A program made the translations under genes and the position numbers. A model generated the notes under the pieces. It was not told the DNA's origin. It saw nothing but the letters and a program-made list of their open reading frames with translations, and made no database searches. A stretch of DNA of 64,000 bases, taken from Curtobacterium sp. S6 (lineage in GTDB: Bacteria; Actinomycetota; Actinomycetes; Actinomycetales; Micrococcaceae). The stretch is taken from assembly GCF_000710345.2 (NCBI RefSeq), contig NZ_JHEL01000015.1, positions 1 through 64,000 on the forward strand. Reading direction: 5' to 3'. Below, piece after piece: positions 42,746 through 50,986 of the stretch. Numbering within the stretch: the stretch's first letter is position 1; every line of letters starts with the position of its first letter.

Positions 42746-44152
42746 ATGGCACATCAATCGCCACGACGCATCGACGCAAGCCACACCAACGTGACCGAGC
42801 CGGGCACGGGGCCGGCACCCATCGAGCCTGACCTGAAGACCGTGCGGAAGGCGGTCGGCGCCTCGGCCATCGGCAATGCCACCGAGTGGTTCGACTACGG
42901 TCTGTACGCGGTGTCCACGGCCTACCTCACCCAGCACTTCTTTCCCGGCGAGAACGGTCAGCTCTGGACCCTGTCCCTGCTGGCCCTGTCGTTCATCATG
43001 CGTCCCATCGGAGGCATGGTCTGGGGTCCGATCGGCGACAGGATGGGGCGTAAGGGCGTGCTCGCGCTGACCATCGTTCTCATGGCCGGCGCGACGTTCC
43101 TGATCGGTGTCCTGCCGGACGTCAACACGGTGGGTGTGCTCGCGCCGATCCTCCTTGCGGTCTTGCGAGTGATTCAAGGATTTTCCTCCGGCGGTGAGTA
43201 CGGCGGCGCCGCGACCTTCATGGCCGAATACGCGCCCGATAAGCGACGCGGATTTTACGGTAGCTTCTTGGAGTTCGGAACGCTCGCCGGCTTTGCCTTC
43301 GGCTCGTTGATCGTTCTCGTCGGCGAGCTCACCCTCGGCAACGAGGCCATGATGGCCTGGGGATGGCGGTTGCCGTTCCTCGTCGCCGGCCCCCTCGGCC
43401 TGATCGGTTGGTATCTGCGCTCGAAGCTGTCGGAATCGCCGATCTTCGAGGAGCTCGAGGACAACCAGAAAGAAAGCTCGATGGGCGGCGGTCTCAAGGA
43501 CCTCTTCGCGAACCACAAGGGACAGATGGCCATCGTCTTTGGACTGGTCGTCGCGGTCAACGTCGTCAACTACACGCTGTTGACCTACATGCCGACCTAC
43601 CTGGAGAGTTCCGTGGGCATGGAAAGTTCTACGACGCTGACGGTCATGTTCATCGCCCAGTTCGCGATGATGCTGGTCATGCCCTTCGGCGGTGCCCTCT
43701 CGGACAAGGTCGGACGTAAACCCATGTGGTTTGTCTCGCTGATCGCGCTCTTCGTCCTGTCCGTGCCGATGTACATGCTCATGGCGCAGGGCTTCTGGTT
43801 TGCCCTCCTCGGCTTCGCGGTCCTCGGCCTGCTGTACATTCCGCAGCTGAGCACCATCTCGGCCACGTTCCCCGCGATGTTCCCGGCGCCGGTTCGGTAC
43901 GCCGGATTCGCCATCGCGTACAACGTCTCGACGATGATCTTTGGCGGGACCTCGCCGATGGTCAACGAGGCCCTGATCGGGGCGACGGGCAACGACCTGG
44001 TCCCGGCCTTCTACATGATGGGCGCGTGCCTCGTCGGCTTCATCGCGGTGCTGTTCATGAAGGAAACCAAGGGGGCCTCGCTGCGAGGCACTCAGGTTCC
44101 AGAGACCGGCCAATTGCCGACCTTCGAGCCTGTGCAGAGCGCCAAGGCCTAG
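42746..44152 (+). CDS. MFS transporter, metabolite:H+ symporter (ProP/KgtP-like)
   Basis: 468 aa with 12 predicted membrane helices. MHS-family marks: GNATEWFDYGLYAVSTAYL, PIGGMVWGPIGDRMGRKGVL (motif A), RVIQGFSSGGEYGGAATFMAEYAPDKRRG, and a second motif A-like GGALSDKVGRKPMW. Such carriers import proline/betaine, 2-oxoglutarate or other small acids with protons. The substrate is not determinable. The last four bases overlap the convergent ACR3-like gene. Confidence 0.9.
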   Translation: MAHQSPRRIDASHTNVTEPGTGPAPIEPDLKTVRKAVGASAIGNATEWFDYGLYAVSTAYLTQHFFPGENGQLWTLSLLALSFIMRPIGGMVWGPIGDRMGRKGVLALTIVLMAGATFLIGVLPDVNTVGVLAPILLAVLRVIQGFSSGGEYGGAATFMAEYAPDKRRGFYGSFLEFGTLAGFAFGSLIVLVGELTLGNEAMMAWGWRLPFLVAGPLGLIGWYLRSKLSESPIFEELEDNQKESSMGGGLKDLFANHKGQMAIVFGLVVAVNVVNYTLLTYMPTYLESSVGMESSTTLTVMFIAQFAMMLVMPFGGALSDKVGRKPMWFVSLIALFVLSVPMYMLMAQGFWFALLGFAVLGLLYIPQLSTISATFPAMFPAPVRYAGFAIAYNVSTMIFGGTSPMVNEALIGATGNDLVPAFYMMGACLVGFIAVLFMKETKGASLRGTQVPETGQLPTFEPVQSAKA

Positions 44153-45156
44153 GCGGTCTTCGGCGGACGGTCGCGAAAGACGAGCCGCGGGACGATCCAG
44201 AGATACGCGATCATACCGAGCAGCTCGATCAGCGACTGAAGCACGACGACCACCGCCGTCAGCTCCCACCCCTGGGGCAGGGACAGGGCGAGCGGCAACA
44301 CGACAAATGAATTTCTGGTTCCCACGCTGAACGCGAGGGTCCGGGAGCCCGAGGGGCTGAGCCTGAACATCAGGCTCAGCCCCTTCGCTATGAAGAGCGC
44401 CCCTGCCAGGTAGGCAACGTAGACGCCGCCGACCCTGGGGATCACGCCCGCGGCGTGCGCGACGTCGTTGACGTGCGCGGTCATGACCAGGAGGATCACC
44501 AGCGCCAGTGCGGGAACCGGAACCCAGGCCCAGCGCGTTCTCCAGCGGCTCTCGATATCCGGGCCCGACCAGGGGCCGACGGCGCGCGAAGACCTCGAGC
44601 GCAACCTCGCCTGCATGAGCCACGCACCGAGGAGGGGCAGGACGATCACCCCGGCGGCCGGAAGGATTTCGCGGGGGCCAAGACGCAGGGTTGTGCCTTC
44701 GGGCCCGAGGAGGCGGGCGTAGAGAGGGATCAAGGGCAATTGGACGATCATCGACAGCGGCGCTAGGGAGGCGGCATGAGACGCATTTCCGCGTCCGAGG
44801 TGGGTGAACGTGATGAACCAGTCGGTGCACGGGGCCACGAGCGTGATGAGAATGCCCAGCCTGACGGCGGGATCGTCCGGTGCCCACCGCAGGAGAAGGG
44901 CGACGAACGCGGGAACCACCACGAAATTGGCCAGCAATGCCGCGATGTGGAACCGCCGGTCGGTCCACGCGTCGCGAATAGAGGTCGGGGAAATCTGCGT
45001 GAAGGTCGCGTACATGAGCAGGGCCAGTGCCGGCCACACCAGGCCGGATGCCGCCGGTGAGACCGGGGGAGCCAGACGGCCCAGCCCCAGACCGAGCCCC
45101 GCGGCCGCCAGGTATACCCAGACCTGGCGACGTTCGATCGCGGACGGATGGCTCAC
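44149..45156 (-). CDS. ACR3/bile-acid-symporter superfamily permease (arsenite exporter-like)
   Basis: 335 aa, about ten membrane helices. It has the ACR3-type conserved segment ITLVAPCTDWFITFTHLGRGNASHAASLAPLSMIVQLPLIPLY, with the cysteine that is essential in arsenite carriers, and the C-terminal SVGTRNSFVVLPLALSLP. No arsenate reductase or ArsR-type regulator gene is nearby, so arsenic as the substrate is uncertain; it may export another anion. Confidence 0.82.
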   Translation of the reverse strand: MSHPSAIERRQVWVYLAAAGLGLGLGRLAPPVSPAASGLVWPALALLMYATFTQISPTSIRDAWTDRRFHIAALLANFVVVPAFVALLLRWAPDDPAVRLGILITLVAPCTDWFITFTHLGRGNASHAASLAPLSMIVQLPLIPLYARLLGPEGTTLRLGPREILPAAGVIVLPLLGAWLMQARLRSRSSRAVGPWSGPDIESRWRTRWAWVPVPALALVILLVMTAHVNDVAHAAGVIPRVGGVYVAYLAGALFIAKGLSLMFRLSPSGSRTLAFSVGTRNSFVVLPLALSLPQGWELTAVVVVLQSLIELLGMIAYLWIVPRLVFRDRPPKTA

Positions 45157-45195
45157 CGGATCGGGTCCCCGCCGATCCGTGGTGCGAGCCGGCGG

Positions 45196-45226
45196 CGTGC
45201 GTGCCGAGGTTTAGTAGGCACGCACG
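45196..45226 (-). terminator. Hairpin downstream of the PspC-domain gene
   Basis: CGTGCGTGCC (45196-45205) pairs perfectly with GGCACGCACG (45217-45226). It lies between the pspC-like stop and the ACR3-like start, both on the minus strand. No T-tract. Confidence 0.5.
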
Positions 45227-45262
45227 GAGAGCCCGTCAGGTCGCGGGTGGAAGCGGGGTCGC

Positions 45263-45448
45263 TCAGAAGCGGTCCTCCTTGGGGATGATGATCCAGGCGA
45301 GCAGGTAGAAAATCGCCTGCGGGCCGGGAATCAAAAACGACAGGATGAAGAGCAGCCGGACCCGGTTGGGCGGCCAATCCAAAGCCTGGGCTATCCCTCC
45401 ACAGACTCCGGCGATGACTTTCTGGTGACGTGATCTTTTGAGTGCCAT
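45263..45448 (-). CDS. Small PspC-domain membrane protein
   Basis: 61 aa from ATG 45448, with GGGAG upstream. Almost the whole protein is one PspC domain: LKRSRHQKVIAGVCGGIAQALDW, NRVRLLFILSFLIPGPQAIFYLLAWIIIPKE. It has one or two membrane helices. Stand-alone PspC proteins are linked to envelope stress in actinobacteria, though the exact role is unknown. It is monocistronic, with the ATPase gene ending 64 bases upstream. Confidence 0.9.
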   Translation of the reverse strand: MALKRSRHQKVIAGVCGGIAQALDWPPNRVRLLFILSFLIPGPQAIFYLLAWIIIPKEDRF

Positions 45449-45512
45449 GTCTCCCACGGTACGGATCGGGCAGGCCTCCCACAGTGGAGCTGACCCTACC
45501 TTTTCGAGCCGG

Positions 45513-47195
45513 TCACCGAAGCTTGAGCTTCCGGTAGCGGCTCACGGCGGCGTGGACCTCCTGGATCCTGGGTTGCGCCAGGTCCCCGCGGGGACTGCCC
45601 CTGCCGGTCAACGCGTCGAGGCCCTCCCGGTCGATCAGCGACGTGACCTGGGCGGCGGCCTCGACCAGGTCGCGCGATCCATCGAGGTTGCGGGCCATGG
45701 CCTCCAGGCAGAGCGCAATCGCCTGGGTTTGGGAGGAATCCACGAGCTGGGCGAGGTAGGCGAGGTCGATGTCCTGACGGCCGAGCTGAATCGACTCGCG
45801 CCCCCGGCCGCGGGCCGGCTTCTTCTTGTCCGAAGGAGATAGCGCGTCGTGATGGGGGACCCGGCGATGCTCCTCGCCAAAAATTGCCGCGGTCGGCGTC
45901 GTCTCGGATTCGGTGGAGAATGTCGCGGCGATCTCGTGGGCGCGGTCCGTGACGTCCGAGGGGACATAGGTGTCCATCGCGATGACGTGATCGGCGACGC
46001 GGAAGAACGCGCCCGTGCCGCCCGCGACCAGCACGGTGGAGATGTTCTTTTCCTCGGCCAGGGGCCGGACCCGTTCGACGAAGGGCGTGATCGGCTCGGC
46101 GCCGGCCGGCACGAGCGCTCGCATCGCGGGGTCTCGGATCATGAAATTGGTCGCCGAGGTGTCCTCGTCGATGAGCAATAACGTGGTGCCGACCTCGAGG
46201 GCCTCGGCCAGGTTGGCGGCCTGCGAGGTCGAGCCCGAGGCGTTGGTCGTGGTGAATCGGGAGGTGTCGGTCCCCGAGGGGAGGTTCGAGATGAACGGGG
46301 AAATGTTGGCCCCCACCACCGACCTGCCGTCTTCGGCCCGGATGGACACGGCATCGGGCGCGGTCAACACCCATTCCCGTCCGTCTCCACCCACGTGGGG
46401 GTATACGCCGCGCTCCATCGCGCGAAGCAGGGTCGATTTGCCGTGATATCCGCCGCCGACGATCACCGTAATTCCTTGTCGGACGCCCATGCCCGTGACC
46501 TGCCGACCCGAGGGAAGGTCGAAAGTCTCTCGGAAGGCCTCCGGCGACCGGAACGGCACGCCCGATCGCAGCGGTAGATCGGAATCCCCGGAGGAGCGCG
46601 GTAATACGGAACCGTCCCCGACGAACGAGACCAACCCACGTTCGGTGAGCTGATCTTGGAGGGCGCGCTGGTCCAAGTATTGGTTCACGTGGTCCTCGAG
46701 GGCCGGGACATCCATCCCGTCCAACATCGCGGAGCGCTGAACCAGCTCCGGAAGGTCATCCGTGAGGACGTGGGCGGCGGCCCGACCCTTGATGCGTCGG
46801 CCGGCCGCGGGAAGCGACGCGCTCATCCGCACCTCGATGGTTCGAGGGGTCACGACGACGCTCGTCCGCTCCAGAATTTCCTGGCCGGGCTTGGTCATGC
46901 CGAGCCCCCGATAAGAACATCCGCACAGCAGCCCCGTGATGTCGCGGGCGAGAAAGTCCGCGACGGCGATGCATCGCCTCCGGCCGTCCACCGCCTCGGC
47001 GGGGACCGAGGTCTTCGGCAGCGGAAGGATCACCCGAAGAGCCGACGGCGGCGCATACGGGTCCGATTGGACATGATCGATCACCAGGTCGAAGGACCCG
47101 GCGTCGTACGTCCCCTTCAGGCGCTTATAGGCGCCGTATCCATTACCGTCCAGCTGGTGTAACGAGGCCCTGAGGTCCTGCAGAGTGTGATTCAT
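45513..47195 (-). CDS. Predicted ATPase of the ABC class (PF09818-type)
   Basis: 560 aa from ATG 47195; a longer in-frame extension would overlap the divergent gene's promoter. Visible blocks are LRASLHQLDGNGYGAYKRLKG at the start, the P-loop GGGYHGKSTLLRAMERGVYPH near 250, GANISPFISNLPSGTDTSRFTT, and a Walker B TTLLLIDEDTSATNFMIRDPAM. The nucleotide-binding parts resemble ABC ATPases but no membrane partner or canonical LSGGQ is present. The family is widespread and its role is unknown. No operon partner. Confidence 0.85.
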   Translation of the reverse strand: MNHTLQDLRASLHQLDGNGYGAYKRLKGTYDAGSFDLVIDHVQSDPYAPPSALRVILPLPKTSVPAEAVDGRRRCIAVADFLARDITGLLCGCSYRGLGMTKPGQEILERTSVVVTPRTIEVRMSASLPAAGRRIKGRAAAHVLTDDLPELVQRSAMLDGMDVPALEDHVNQYLDQRALQDQLTERGLVSFVGDGSVLPRSSGDSDLPLRSGVPFRSPEAFRETFDLPSGRQVTGMGVRQGITVIVGGGYHGKSTLLRAMERGVYPHVGGDGREWVLTAPDAVSIRAEDGRSVVGANISPFISNLPSGTDTSRFTTTNASGSTSQAANLAEALEVGTTLLLIDEDTSATNFMIRDPAMRALVPAGAEPITPFVERVRPLAEEKNISTVLVAGGTGAFFRVADHVIAMDTYVPSDVTDRAHEIAATFSTESETTPTAAIFGEEHRRVPHHDALSPSDKKKPARGRGRESIQLGRQDIDLAYLAQLVDSSQTQAIALCLEAMARNLDGSRDLVEAAAQVTSLIDREGLDALTGRGSPRGDLAQPRIQEVHAAVSRYRKLKLR

Positions 47196-47274
47196 CGAGA
47201 GCGTATTCGGGTAGGGGATAGGGGTGTCAAGAAGTATAGTCGCTCGAGAAAATCCGTCGAGAGGAAACCGCATC

Positions 47275-48300
47275 ATGTCCACCAATGTCAGCACGCAAAT
47301 TCAGCTCGCTTCGAGGCCCACCGGCTGGCCCACGAACGAGAATTTCTCGACCGTCACGGTCGATCTTCCCGAGCTCGCCGATGGCGAAGTTCGGGTGCGC
47401 AACCTGTTCATGTCCGTCGACCCCTACATGCGCGGGCGGATGTCCGCGGCGAAGAGCTACGTCGCCCCGTTCGAGGTCGGCGAGACCATGACCGGCGGCG
47501 CTGTCGGGCGGGTCGTCGAGTCCAAGAGCCCCGACCTGCAGGAAGGGGCGTTCGTCCTCCACCAGCAGGGTTGGCGGGATCTTGCCCAGGGCCAGGCGGA
47601 CGAGTTCCGCGAGGTCCCCGAGATCACCGGAGCTCCGCTCTCGGTATATCTCGGCATGCTCGGGCTGACCGGCATGACCGCGTATATGGGCCTGACCAAG
47701 GTCGCCGGGCTGACCGAAGGCGACGTCGTGTTCGTCTCCGGTGCCGCCGGTGCCGTCGGTACCGCGGTGGGCCAGATCGCCAAGCTCCTCGGGGCCTCGC
47801 AGGTCATCGGGTCCGCCGGGAGCGACGAGAAGACCGCCCTGCTCACGGAGAAGTACGGTTACGACGTCGCCCTCAACTACAAGAAGGCACCGATCCGCGA
47901 GCAACTGGCCGACGCCGCACCCAACGGTGTGGACGTCTACTTCGACAACGTCGGCGGTGACCACCTGGAGGCCGCGATGGACGTGCTGAACCGTCACGGC
48001 CGGGCGGCCCTGTGCGGGGCCATCAGCCAGTACAACGTCACCGACAAGCCGGTCGGCCCGGACAACATGGCGAATATGGTCAAGCAGTCGCTGATGCTCA
48101 AGGGGTTCATCGTGGGTGACTACATGCAATACGCCGGCGAATTCCGCGAGGCCATGAGCGGCTGGTTTGCCGAAGGCCGTATCCAGTACGACGAAACCGT
48201 CATCGACGGGCTCGACAACGCCGTTGACGCATTCATCTCGATGATGGAAGGCGCCAACAAGGGGAAGATGATCGTGCGGATCGACCCCGAGGGCAAGTAA
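47275..48300 (+). CDS. NADP-dependent oxidoreductase, MDR superfamily (CurA/leukotriene B4 dehydrogenase-like)
   Basis: 341 aa zinc-independent medium-chain reductase that usually reduces double bonds of enals/enones. ATG 47275 has GAGAGGAAACC upstream. Typical text: FMSVDPYMRGRMS, GVGRVVESK-like GAVGRVVESKSPDL, LGMLGLTGMTAYMGL, FVSGAAGAVGTAVGQIAKLLGA for NADP binding, and FDNVGGDHLEAAMDVLNRHGR. The substrate is unknown. Single gene. Confidence 0.92.
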   Translation: MSTNVSTQIQLASRPTGWPTNENFSTVTVDLPELADGEVRVRNLFMSVDPYMRGRMSAAKSYVAPFEVGETMTGGAVGRVVESKSPDLQEGAFVLHQQGWRDLAQGQADEFREVPEITGAPLSVYLGMLGLTGMTAYMGLTKVAGLTEGDVVFVSGAAGAVGTAVGQIAKLLGASQVIGSAGSDEKTALLTEKYGYDVALNYKKAPIREQLADAAPNGVDVYFDNVGGDHLEAAMDVLNRHGRAALCGAISQYNVTDKPVGPDNMANMVKQSLMLKGFIVGDYMQYAGEFREAMSGWFAEGRIQYDETVIDGLDNAVDAFISMMEGANKGKMIVRIDPEGK

Positions 48301-48337
48301 AGCAAGCGCGTCGTGTGGCTCGGGGCCGACGCGACGC

Positions 48338-48385
48338 ATAGCCGGGCCGCCCACCGTGCTTGACGCGGGTGGGCGGCCCGGCTAT
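48338..48385. terminator. Bidirectional terminator between convergent genes
   Basis: A perfect 18-bp stem (48338-48355 with 48368-48385) with a 12-base loop lies between the oxidoreductase stop and the phzF-like stop. Confidence 0.8.
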
Positions 48386-48409
48386 CGGCCCGTCACGCCT
48401 CCGGGCGGG

Positions 48410-49255
48410 CTACCAATCAATGTGCCCGGAGACGACGGTTCGCGTGGCCCCGGAGATCCACGTCTCGCCCGCCTCGCGGACGACGTGGACAAAACCGCCT
48501 CGTCCCAGGCGCGTTCCTTGGCGCGCAACGTATCGATCCGGCGCCAGCCCCTGCTCCATGAGCCATTGCGCGAGGCCCGCATTGAGGCTTCCCGTGACCG
48601 GATCTTCGGCCGGACCATCGCCGGATCCCACGAACGCCCGAACCTCGATATCGGCCGGAGCCGCCTCGGCGTCGAAGAAGCCTGCGACGCCCAGTTTTAA
48701 GCCTTTTTCATCGATCGCGGCCATATCGGGTTCCAGGTCCAGGACATCCTGTGCCGAGCGCAGCAGCACGCCCAGCCAGCCGGGCCCATTGTCGATCCAG
48801 CGGATGCTACGCACCCGCTCGGGAGAAATCCGCAGGCACCTCACGGCCGCCTGGCGGATCTCGGGGACGGCGTCTTCGTAGCGGGTCAGCGGTGGAGCGG
48901 CGAAGGCCAGGCGCCCGCCCGTCGGCCTGAGCGTGATCAAGCCGGCCTCACATTCTTGGACGAGGGCCCCGGCGTCCCGCGGCTCGCCGCCCTCCTCGAG
49001 CCAGGCATGGGCCGATCCCAGGGTGGGGTGCCCCGCAAACGGTAGTTCTCCGGCCGGGGTGAAGATGCGGAGCCTGTAGTCGGCCTCGGGGGACCGGGGC
49101 CCGAGCAGAAAGGTCGTCTCGGACAGGTTCGTCCAGCGGGCCAAGGAGAGCATATCGGAATCGCTCATCCCTTCGGCGTCGTGGACGACGGCCACCGGAT
49201 TGCCCGGCAGGGGGCCCGGGGCAAAGACGTCGACTTGGCGGAACGTGCGGGTCAC
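48410..49255 (-). CDS. PhzF-family isomerase/epimerase
   Basis: 281 aa. Start GTG 49255 (AGAGG upstream) puts the conserved TFRQVDVFAPGPLPGNPVAVV at the N-terminus; a longer frame back to 49333 adds unlike residues. The catalytic Glu is in LSETTFLLGP; FTPAGELPFAGHPTLGSAHAWLE and EDPVTGSLNAGLAQWLMEQG are hallmarks. The DapF-like two-domain fold. PhzF acts in phenazine synthesis, but no phenazine genes are near, and most members have unknown substrates. Confidence 0.92.
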   Translation of the reverse strand: MTRTFRQVDVFAPGPLPGNPVAVVHDAEGMSDSDMLSLARWTNLSETTFLLGPRSPEADYRLRIFTPAGELPFAGHPTLGSAHAWLEEGGEPRDAGALVQECEAGLITLRPTGGRLAFAAPPLTRYEDAVPEIRQAAVRCLRISPERVRSIRWIDNGPGWLGVLLRSAQDVLDLEPDMAAIDEKGLKLGVAGFFDAEAAPADIEVRAFVGSGDGPAEDPVTGSLNAGLAQWLMEQGLAPDRYVARQGTRLGRGGFVHVVREAGETWISGATRTVVSGHIDW

Positions 49256-49404
49256 AAGAAACCTCTTCTGCTCGGGGACGGGCGGGGACCTCGCCTGTGG
49301 AATGTTTTCGATACTGCCGGTATCGTGAACCATCAGGCTGAGACGTGGGTCTCAGAATGGACGCGCCCGCGGGCGTGCCGGTCGCCGTCTAAGGAGCATG
49401 TCAC

Positions 49405-50307
49405 ATGGTCGAGCCTCCCCGGGAAGAGCGCGGCGAGCCCAAGATCGAGCCTCGCAGGGTGTGGTTGCGGGGATCGCACGACCTACCCCTCGCGGTCAGC
49501 GTGTGGGGGTCGCCGGAGGCGGCCCGCGGCGTGGCCCTGGTGGTTCCGGCCATCGCGACGAGGTCTAGGCATTACAACTCCTTTGCCCGATGGCTCGTCG
49601 ACCGGGGATTCGTGGCGGTGACCTTCGACTATTCGGGCTACGGGGATTCGTACGACGGCGCGCTGAAAGATTCGCCCGTGGACATCATGGACTGGGGTCG
49701 GGATTGCCGTGTCGTTATCGACTGGATTCTCGACGCGCTTCCCGGGCTGCCCGTCACCTGGATCGGGCATAGTCTCGGCGGCCAGCTTTTGGGCCTTGCC
49801 GGAGACCACGGCGTAACAAAGAGTATTTTTGTCGCCACGGGTGTGGGGTCCGGGTGGAAATCCCCGTGGCAAACCGCCGTGCCCGGTGCGGCGATGTTTT
49901 TCCTGGTCGGACCGGTGGCGCAAAGAGTGTGCGGCTATTATCCGGGGCGAAAATTGCGGTTCTTCGGGAATCTGCCGCCTGGAGTGATGAGCCAGTGGAC
50001 CCGCTGGGTCGCATACCCGCGTTATATATTGGGCGAACGGCCGTGGTTGGCGCCGAGATATTCCGCTATCACGGTACCCATCACATCCATTTCCTTCGAG
50101 GATGACATCGTCATGTCGAAGGCCGCGCTGAAAACTCTGCTGGGGTTCTACCGCGGATCCGACCGGAGACATTTTCGGTACGCACCACGTGAGTTGGGGG
50201 TTTCCTCGGTCGGCCACATGGGGGCTTTTCGTGGCTCGAATGCGAGGATTTGGGACACGATCATTCGGCCTCACCTGGCCGCGGCCGATGGTTCCCCCTG
50301 GGAATAA
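49405..50307 (+). CDS. Alpha/beta hydrolase
   Basis: 300 aa serine hydrolase. The nucleophile elbow is GHSLGGQ in WIGHSLGGQLLG. Also visible are the oxyanion segment VVPAIATRSRHYNSFARWLVDRGF and FDYSGYGDSYDG; a catalytic His is likely in SSVGHMGAFRG. It resembles the COG4757-type predicted hydrolases. The MarR gene starts 28 bases later, so it may be co-transcribed with it or share its control region. Confidence 0.85.
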   Translation: MVEPPREERGEPKIEPRRVWLRGSHDLPLAVSVWGSPEAARGVALVVPAIATRSRHYNSFARWLVDRGFVAVTFDYSGYGDSYDGALKDSPVDIMDWGRDCRVVIDWILDALPGLPVTWIGHSLGGQLLGLAGDHGVTKSIFVATGVGSGWKSPWQTAVPGAAMFFLVGPVAQRVCGYYPGRKLRFFGNLPPGVMSQWTRWVAYPRYILGERPWLAPRYSAITVPITSISFEDDIVMSKAALKTLLGFYRGSDRRHFRYAPRELGVSSVGHMGAFRGSNARIWDTIIRPHLAAADGSPWE

Positions 50308-50308
50308 T

Positions 50309-50321
50309 TAGCAATGCTATA
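50309..50321 (+). promoter_or_regulatory. Probable MarR operator, copy 1
   Basis: TAGCAATGCTATA lies between the hydrolase stop and the marR start and contains the inverted repeat TAGC-AAT-GCTA. It matches 11 of 13 bases of TAGCTATGCAATA before the efflux gene. Confidence 0.5.
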
Positions 50322-50335
50322 TAAATTGGGGTATC

Positions 50336-50830
50336 ATGATGAGCATGTCAGCTTCGCACCTGCCGCGTCCGTCGTCCGCTTCCGAGAAGCTCACTCAGAG
50401 TGAGTCGCGGAGGGCAACGGGCCTCATCGTTTCGGCGAGCCGGTTTGTGCGCGCCGCGTCCCGTCACAGCGGCCGGGAGCGATCGACCATCGTCTTGCGC
50501 GTGCTGTCCAACCTGACGATGAGCGGTCCCATGCGAATCGGGGACCTCGCCTCGGCGGAACACATCACGCAACCGACGATGACGGGTGTGCTGAAAAGGC
50601 TCGAGGTGGAAGGTCTCGTGAGCCGCCAGCCCGATCCCTATGACGGGCGGGCGCAGCTCATGGAGGTGACGGTCTTGGGTAAGAAAGTTCTCAACGACTT
50701 CCGCCGGAAGGCCACGCAGAAGATTCAGCCGGCCATTGCGCACTTGACGGATGAAGAGCGGGAAATCCTGTGGCGAGCAGCCGCGATTTTCGACTCCGTC
50801 GCGAATGAGCTCGACAACTCGAAGCCGTAG
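50336..50830 (+). CDS. MarR-family transcriptional regulator
   Basis: 164 aa. Winged helix-turn-helix: STIVLRVLSNLTMSGPMRIGDLASAEHITQPTMTGVLKRLEVEGLVSRQPDPYDGRAQLMEVT, with the DGR wing motif. It binds DNA as a dimer and usually releases it on binding phenolic or toxic ligands. Three ATG codons lie close together at the start (50336, 50339, 50345). It precedes an MFS efflux gene, its probable target, by 147 bases. Confidence 0.92.
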   Translation: MMSMSASHLPRPSSASEKLTQSESRRATGLIVSASRFVRAASRHSGRERSTIVLRVLSNLTMSGPMRIGDLASAEHITQPTMTGVLKRLEVEGLVSRQPDPYDGRAQLMEVTVLGKKVLNDFRRKATQKIQPAIAHLTDEEREILWRAAAIFDSVANELDNSKP

Positions 50831-50922
50831 GGGTGAGTGCGCGGGGCTTGACATGACAATCCCCGCGCATGCGCTGCCCACCGGGCGGCCTCGCTCCGAC
50901 GGTATTTTTTTCTCCAAAAATA

Positions 50923-50935
50923 TAGCTATGCAATA
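50923..50935 (+). promoter_or_regulatory. Probable MarR operator, copy 2
   Basis: TAGCTATGCAATA in an AT-rich patch 52 bases before the MFS start, matching copy 1 at 11 of 13 positions. Confidence 0.5.
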
Positions 50936-50986
50936 TGAAGCGCCGCGGGCATTCGCTGCGGGCTTCGCCAGGAGGCAATGACTCGC

